64,000 nt of DNA from Methylobacillus flagellatus. GTDB taxonomy: Bacteria; Pseudomonadota; Gammaproteobacteria; Burkholderiales; Methylophilaceae. Of this stretch, positions 59,836-64,000 are shown piece by piece; within the stretch, counting starts at the first letter, position 1, and the number at the start of each line of letters is the position of its first letter. Position numbers and translations under genes: made by a program. The stretch lies in the NCBI RefSeq assembly GCF_005502435.1, contig NZ_SCOU01000003.1, positions 469,321 to 533,320 on the forward strand, in the 5' to 3' direction. Under the pieces are notes generated by a model. It saw only the letters and a list, made by a program, of their open reading frames with translations. It was not told the origin of the DNA and did no database searches.

Positions 59836-61590
59836 ATGTCCAGACATAAAGCATCGCGCCAGCTCCCCGCAGTCACTGTGGGGGCCAAGGTGCTGTACAT
59901 GCGGCTGCTCAAGTATGCTGGCCGCTACTGGCTGGTGTTCGCAGCCAGCATCCTTGCGCTGGTCATCTTCTCTGCGACCAATACCGGCTTTCTTGCCACC
60001 ATCAAGTTGGTCACAGACGAGGGATTCGTCAGTCGAGATTCAGACAAGCTATCTTTGCTGCCGCTGATGTTGTTCGGTTTATTGGCATTGCGAGCCTTCT
60101 CTGGCTTTGTTTCCAATTATGCGATGCGTTGGGTAGCGCGGCATGTGGTGGAAGATTTGCGTTTAGATGCTTTTCGTCGGCTGATGGCTTTGCCAGTCCC
60201 TTTCTTTGACGCACAGTCGGCTGGTGTGATCGCTTCCAAGCTGACGTACGACACCGAGCAGATGTCAGGCGCTTCGACCAAGGTCGCGATGAGTGCGGTA
60301 CGCGATACGCTGACTGTCATCGGCATGATCGGCTACATGCTGTATCTGGATTGGCGCCTGACATTGATCTTTACGGTGATGGCGCCAGTCATGGCGTTGT
60401 ATCTGAAGCGTATGACGCCCAAGTTGCGCACTGCTGGCCGTGCTGTGCAGCAATCCATGGGCGGCATGACGCAGATTCTCGAAGAGGCAGTCGCTGGCCA
60501 GCGCATCGTCAAGATATTCTCTGGAGCAGACTACGAATTTAAGCGTTTTTCCCAGACGGTAGGCAAGAACCGTCAGATGCAGATTCGTTTGGCTCGCATT
60601 TCCGGTTTCAATACGGTGGTGGTCGAACTGTTGGCAGCAATCGCCCTCGGGCTCGTGGTCTTCTATGCAGTCGGTCGTTTTAGTGCGGGTGAGTTCGCTG
60701 CCTTTATCGGAGCTTTGTTGATGTTGATTGCGCCAATCAAGAACTTGACCAGCTTGAACGAAGAATTACAGGTGGGCCTGGCGGCAGCACAAAGTGTTTT
60801 CGGTCTCATTGATACCAAGGTGGAAGTCAACGAAGGGAGTATGCAGCTTGGTCGTGCTAAGGGGGAGTTGGTGTTTCGCGGGGTTGGATTGCGTTATGAG
60901 AGCAGCAAGCGCCCCGCACTTAATAACCTTAGTTTCAGCATTCAGCCTGGTGAGAAGGTAGCCTTGGTTGGGCGTTCCGGTGGTGGCAAAACCACCTTGA
61001 TCAACCTGCTGCCCCGCTTCTACGAATTTCAGGAAGGTGAAATCTTGCTTGATGGCGTTGATATTCGCGCCATGCCGCTTGAGACTTTGCGTCAACAGTT
61101 CGCTTTAGTGAGTCAGGATGTGATCCTGTTCAACGATACGGTATTCAATAACATCGCTTATGGGATGCTGCGCAATGCCAGCGAGGCTGAGGTGATTGCG
61201 GCAGCCAAAGCGGCGCATGCCTGGGAATTCATCCAGCAACTGCCGGATGGCCTCCAGAATCAGATCGGCGACCGTGGTGTGCGCCTTTCCGGAGGCCAGC
61301 GCCAGCGTTTGGCCATCGCGCGCGCCATCCTGAAAGACGCCCCTATCCTGTTGCTGGACGAGGCGACTTCCGCGCTGGATACCGAATCCGAGCAACATGT
61401 ACAAGCTGCGCTGGACGAGTTGATGCGTAACCGCACCACACTGGTCATCGCGCACCGACTGTCCACCATCGAGAACGCTGATCGCATTCTGGTGATGGAG
61501 CAGGGCAATATCATCGAGTCCGGCAGTCATGCCGAGCTCATGCAGCTGGGTGAACATTACGCCAAGCTGTACCGTAAACAGTTCCACTGA
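59836..61590 (+). CDS. msbA: lipid A export permease/ATPase MsbA
   Basis: MsbA flips lipid A-core across the inner membrane. The 584-residue half-transporter has six helices (residues about 25-310) and a nucleotide-binding domain with Walker A G-R-S-G-G-G-K-T-T near 377, signature R-L-S-G-G-Q-R-Q-R, Walker B I-L-L-L-D-E-A-T-S-A-L-D and the switch His in I-A-H-R-L-S. The DNA of the membrane part is less GC-rich than that of its neighbours. lpxK follows six bases later, the usual pair. Confidence 0.95.
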   Translation: MSRHKASRQLPAVTVGAKVLYMRLLKYAGRYWLVFAASILALVIFSATNTGFLATIKLVTDEGFVSRDSDKLSLLPLMLFGLLALRAFSGFVSNYAMRWVARHVVEDLRLDAFRRLMALPVPFFDAQSAGVIASKLTYDTEQMSGASTKVAMSAVRDTLTVIGMIGYMLYLDWRLTLIFTVMAPVMALYLKRMTPKLRTAGRAVQQSMGGMTQILEEAVAGQRIVKIFSGADYEFKRFSQTVGKNRQMQIRLARISGFNTVVVELLAAIALGLVVFYAVGRFSAGEFAAFIGALLMLIAPIKNLTSLNEELQVGLAAAQSVFGLIDTKVEVNEGSMQLGRAKGELVFRGVGLRYESSKRPALNNLSFSIQPGEKVALVGRSGGGKTTLINLLPRFYEFQEGEILLDGVDIRAMPLETLRQQFALVSQDVILFNDTVFNNIAYGMLRNASEAEVIAAAKAAHAWEFIQQLPDGLQNQIGDRGVRLSGGQRQRLAIARAILKDAPILLLDEATSALDTESEQHVQAALDELMRNRTTLVIAHRLSTIENADRILVMEQGNIIESGSHAELMQLGEHYAKLYRKQFH

Positions 61591-61596
61591 CAAGCC

Positions 61597-62592
61597 ATGG
61601 GGATCTGGCTGCAGCAGCAGTGGCGAGGTATTTCCGTATGGCATCTGCTGCTGATCCCGCTTTCCTGGTGTTTTGCTTTGATCGTTGCTTTAAGGCGTTG
61701 CGCTTACCGTCTTGGCCTGCTTAAGTCATATCGTTTGCCGGTGCCGGTGATCGTCGTCGGCAATCTGACTGTAGGCGGTGCTGGCAAGACACCTGCCGTC
61801 GTGTGGTTGGTGCAGCGCTTGCGCGAGCACGGGTTTCATCCTGGCGTGATCAGTCGTGGGTATGGGCGTGACTCAGGGCAGGTTTTGCCAGTCACGGCGG
61901 ACAGTCAGGCTGCCAGTGTAGGCGACGAGCCGCTATTGTTGGCGCGTCGTGCCGCCTGTCCGGTCTGGGTCGGCGCTCAGCGCGCCGCCACTGGGGCAGC
62001 ATTGCTGGCGGCCCATCCGGAATGTGATGTGCTGATCAGTGATGATGGTCTGCAGCATTACGCTCTGCAGCGCGATGTGGGGATCGTCGTGGTCGATGGC
62101 GCGCGCCAGTTCGGCAATGGCTGCCTGCTACCCGCTGGCCCGTTGCGCGAACCAGTGCGTCGTCTGCGCGATGCTGATCTCGTTCTATACAATGGTCCAT
62201 GCAATGGAGCTGCTCACCCTGGCGCTTATACGATGCGCTTGCAAGGCGACCAATTCGTCAATCTGCAACAATCACAACAGTGTCGATCAGCTTCCGACTT
62301 TGTCGGCATGCCATTGATGGCGGTGGCGGGTATTGGCAATCCGGAACGTTTCTTTACTCATTTGCGTAGCCTGGGCCTTGTGTTTGAATCACGTGCGTTT
62401 GCAGATCATCATGCTTTTGTCGTTGACGATTTGGCATTCGAGTCAACGGGAGTCGTGCTGATGACGGAGAAGGATGCGGTCAAATGTGCAGCCTTCGCAC
62501 AGCCGAACTGGTGGTATCTGCCCGTGCAGGCAGAGATCGAGGGGGATTTGCTCGGACAGCTATTGAATCAATTAAGGAGTCGATGTGGATAA
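61597..62592 (+). CDS. lpxK: tetraacyldisaccharide 4'-kinase LpxK
   Basis: LpxK adds the 4'-phosphate that completes lipid IV-A. The 331-residue protein has an N-terminal membrane helix, the P-loop [12 protein letters not shown] near residue 51, S-R-G-Y-G-R, D-E-P-L-L-L-A and S-D-D-G-L-Q-H-Y. It ends with the M-T-E-K-D-A-V-K-C motif. The stop overlaps the trm112 start by eight bases. Confidence 0.95.
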   Translation: MGIWLQQQWRGISVWHLLLIPLSWCFALIVALRRCAYRLGLLKSYRLPVPVIVVGNLTVGGAGKTPAVVWLVQRLREHGFHPGVISRGYGRDSGQVLPVTADSQAASVGDEPLLLARRAACPVWVGAQRAATGAALLAAHPECDVLISDDGLQHYALQRDVGIVVVDGARQFGNGCLLPAGPLREPVRRLRDADLVLYNGPCNGAAHPGAYTMRLQGDQFVNLQQSQQCRSASDFVGMPLMAVAGIGNPERFFTHLRSLGLVFESRAFADHHAFVVDDLAFESTGVVLMTEKDAVKCAAFAQPNWWYLPVQAEIEGDLLGQLLNQLRSRCG

Positions 62593-62764
62593 CAAATTGC
62601 TGGAAATATTGGTGTGCCCCTTATGCAAGGGCCCGCTGCATTATAAAAAAGCGGCGCTGGAGTTGATTTGCAAACCCTGTCGCCTGGCGTTTCCGGTGCG
62701 TGATGACATTCCGGTGATGCTGGAAGATGAGGCGCGCCGCCTGCCTGGTGAAGAAGAGGTCTGA
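62585..62764 (+). CDS. Trm112-family zinc-ribbon protein (YcaR)
   Basis: A 59-residue protein: [17 protein letters not shown] near the start, then C-K-P-C and [11 protein letters not shown]. Cys10, Cys13, Cys29 and Cys32 make a zinc ribbon. Trm112 proteins activate methyltransferases in eukaryotes and archaea, while the bacterial YcaR role is unsettled. The start is GTG 62585 with AAGGAG five bases ahead, inside the end of lpxK. The lpxK-ycaR-kdsB order is conserved. Confidence 0.92.
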   Translation: MDNKLLEILVCPLCKGPLHYKKAALELICKPCRLAFPVRDDIPVMLEDEARRLPGEEEV

Positions 62765-62765
62765 T

Positions 62766-63518
62766 ATGACCTTCCATGTGGTCATCCCCGCGCGCTATGC
62801 CAGTAGCCGCTTGCCTGCAAAGCCTTTACTGGACATTGGCGGCCAGCCCATGGTGGTGCGTGTGGTTGAGCAGGCGCTGTTAAGTGGCGCTGCAAGTGTG
62901 GTGGTGGCGACAGACCATGCACGCATAGCGGAAGTGGTTCGCGATCATGGTTATGCGGCGGTGATGACGCGTGAAGATCATGCTTCCGGTACCGACCGTA
63001 TCGCAGAAGTGGTGGCGGCGTGTGGTTGGGGTGATGACGCCATCGTGGTCAATGTGCAAGGCGATGAGCCCCTGATTGCACCAACATTGATCGCGGATGT
63101 GGCGGCAAACCTAGCGGCGCAAGCCGACGCGGCGATCGCAACAGCTTGCCATCCAGTGCATGAGCATGAGGTCATGTTCAACCCGAATGCAGTAAAAGTG
63201 GTGCTGGATGCGCGTGGCTATGCCATGTACTTCAGTCGTGCGCCCATCCCTTATGCGCGTGATGCCTTTGCCACTGGTGTGGTCTTGCCCGCGCAGATGC
63301 CTGTGTATCGTCATGTCGGTATCTATGCCTACCGCGCTGCCTTCTTGCGTGCGTATGCCAGCCTGGCCCCGGCTGCAATTGAACAATATGAGGCGTTGGA
63401 GCAATTGCGTGCCATGTGGCACGGCTACCGTATCAGTGTCGCTGTTACAGCAGAGGCCCCTGCGGCTGGTGTGGATACGGAAGAAGATCTGCTGCGCGTA
63501 CGCGCGCTGTTTTCCTGA
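62766..63518 (+). CDS. kdsB: 3-deoxy-manno-octulosonate cytidylyltransferase KdsB
   Basis: KdsB activates Kdo with CTP for LPS inner-core synthesis. The 250-residue protein starts [19 protein letters not shown] and has [23 protein letters not shown] and Y-F-S-R-A-P-I-P-Y. The ATG at 62766 is one base after the trm112 stop. It ends the lolC-to-kdsB run. No clear terminator follows in the 170-base spacer to the tRNA gene. Confidence 0.97.
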   Translation: MTFHVVIPARYASSRLPAKPLLDIGGQPMVVRVVEQALLSGAASVVVATDHARIAEVVRDHGYAAVMTREDHASGTDRIAEVVAACGWGDDAIVVNVQGDEPLIAPTLIADVAANLAAQADAAIATACHPVHEHEVMFNPNAVKVVLDARGYAMYFSRAPIPYARDAFATGVVLPAQMPVYRHVGIYAYRAAFLRAYASLAPAAIEQYEALEQLRAMWHGYRISVAVTAEAPAAGVDTEEDLLRVRALFS

Positions 63519-63625
63519 ACCATTTTTAAAATCTCAGCTGCATGCAAGTGGCTGATGTGTAGCCTTTATCTTGCCTAACGCGCCGTACATCCCGCGTCTG
63601 CGCTGGCTTGATTGCCAGATTCTGG

Positions 63626-63655
63626 TTGACGCTGCCTTCCGTAGTTTGCTATAGT
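63626..63655 (+). promoter_or_regulatory. promoter of the initiator tRNA gene
   Basis: TTGACG (63626-63631) and TATAGT (63650-63655) are 18 bases apart, ending 33 bases before the tRNA. The GC-rich stretch after the -10 box suits stringent control. Confidence 0.65.
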
Positions 63656-63688
63656 TTCACCTCTCGACGCAGCACAGGTCGATACGGA

Positions 63689-63765
63689 CGCGGGGTGGAG
63701 CAGTCTGGCAGCTCGTCGGGCTCATAACCCGAAGGTCACAGGTTCAAATCCTGTCCCCGCAACCA
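63689..63765 (+). tRNA. initiator tRNA-fMet (anticodon CAT)
   Basis: A 77-base tRNA with encoded CCA. Initiator marks are present: an unpaired C1-A72 end, three G-C pairs (GGG/CCC) in the anticodon stem, and anticodon CAT at 63723-63725. Acceptor GCGGGG pairs with CCCCGC, and the T-loop GTTCAAATC is normal. It differs from the E. coli gene at only a few bases. Confidence 0.97.
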
Positions 63766-63801
63766 AAATAGTCGCTAAGTTTTCAGTACGAAATAAATTA
63801 G

Positions 63802-63829
63802 TTGACGACGAAAAGTGGCTCTGTATAAT
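63802..63829 (+). promoter_or_regulatory. rRNA operon promoter
   Basis: TTGACG (63802-63807) and TATAAT (63824-63829) are 16 bases apart. An A/T-rich stretch lies upstream (UP-element-like) and a GCGC discriminator follows, as in rrn promoters under growth-rate control. Confidence 0.8.
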
Positions 63830-64000
63830 GCGCACCTCTCGTTGCTAAGGCAGCGAGTGAAGCGAAAGCGGCAAGGCTGCTGACGCTGTGTAGTAAGAAG
63901 TAAAACCGCTCTTTAACAAGATGAACAACTGATAGGTGTGAGTGCTTGTGGTTGACGCAGTCACCTGATGATTTGATAGCCCTGGACGCAAGTTTGGCGC
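63830..64000 (+). other. rRNA operon leader (16S gene begins beyond the window)
   Basis: The transcribed leader contains an antitermination boxA, GCTCTTTAACAA, at 63908-63919. Ahead of it is a stem-forming GC-rich stretch (63845-63885) that may be boxB-like. The text after boxA (GATAGGTGTGAGTGCTTG) resembles betaproteobacterial pre-16S leaders. No 16S start sequence is reached. Confidence 0.8.
63908..63919 (+). promoter_or_regulatory. rrn boxA antitermination signal
   Basis: GCTCTTTAACAA matches the boxA consensus for NusB-NusE binding on rRNA transcripts. Confidence 0.85.

Overview
The window is a gene-dense stretch of a betaproteobacterial chromosome. The evidence is the lptD-surA-pdxA-rsmA chain divergent from amgK-murU, the lolCD-comEC-exbBD-msbA-lpxK-trm112-kdsB chain, the yggT-proC-yggS/pilT junction, and class I ilvC. 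The order Nitrosomonadales is most likely. A methylotroph-related lineage is suggested, but not proved, by an MxaD-like periplasmic protein, a YVTN beta-propeller protein and an isocitrate dehydrogenase with NAD-type cofactor residues. No insertion sequence, prophage, CRISPR array or plasmid gene is visible. Almost everything is core metabolism, envelope assembly and RNA processing.

Layout. 1-4.0 kb: 3' end of dxs, folE2, a relic of a second folE2 3' end next to a REP-like hairpin, and an orphan alpha/beta-hydrolase-TPR gene. 4.1-7.6 kb (minus): rluE-like gene, glutamine amidotransferase, aroC, MFS transporter. 7.7-9.3 kb: icd with a strong terminator, then a cold-shock gene. 9.4-15.7 kb (minus): amgK-murU-pepP-ubiH-ubiI/F-dsbC, mostly overlapping. 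15.7-22.1 kb (plus): lptD-surA-pdxA-rsmA-adk, closed by a terminator. 22.1-29.6 kb: oxygenase-like gene (minus), then leuS-lptE-holA-tfoX_N-proA-nadD (plus). 29.6-32.1 kb (minus): esterase, small membrane ORF, mxaD-like gene, YVTN propeller. 32.3-38.4 kb: rppH (plus), then psd, ilvB-ilvH-ilvC and nadC (minus). 38.4-43.6 kb: GST (plus), mnmA-nudJ and marC (minus), maf-rng (plus). 43.6-47.8 kb: yggT-proC-yggS (minus), pilT and terC (plus). 47.9-54.2 kb (minus): SDR, ribE, ribBX, yqgE, ruvX, pyrR, pyrB, pyrC'. 54.3-63.5 kb (plus): lolC-lolD-comEC-exbB-exbD-msbA-lpxK-trm112-kdsB. 63.6-64 kb: initiator tRNA, then the promoter, boxA and leader of an rRNA operon whose 16S gene starts beyond the window.

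How the genes work together. LptD, LptE, SurA, MsbA, LpxK, KdsB and LolCD make, export and insert LPS and lipoproteins. AmgK and MurU recycle cell-wall sugars. PyrR, PyrB and a non-catalytic dihydroorotase homologue form a pyrimidine group. RibE and a RibB with a degenerate RibA domain serve flavin synthesis. IlvBHC, AroC, ProA and ProC serve amino acid synthesis.

No clear new multi-gene system is present. The best leads are the diverged folE2 tail relic with a hairpin, the orphan hydrolase-TPR gene, the NAD-type icd with a nine-G run, LeuRS insertions with an altered KMSKS motif, and short 14-17 bp tandem duplications confined to spacers.
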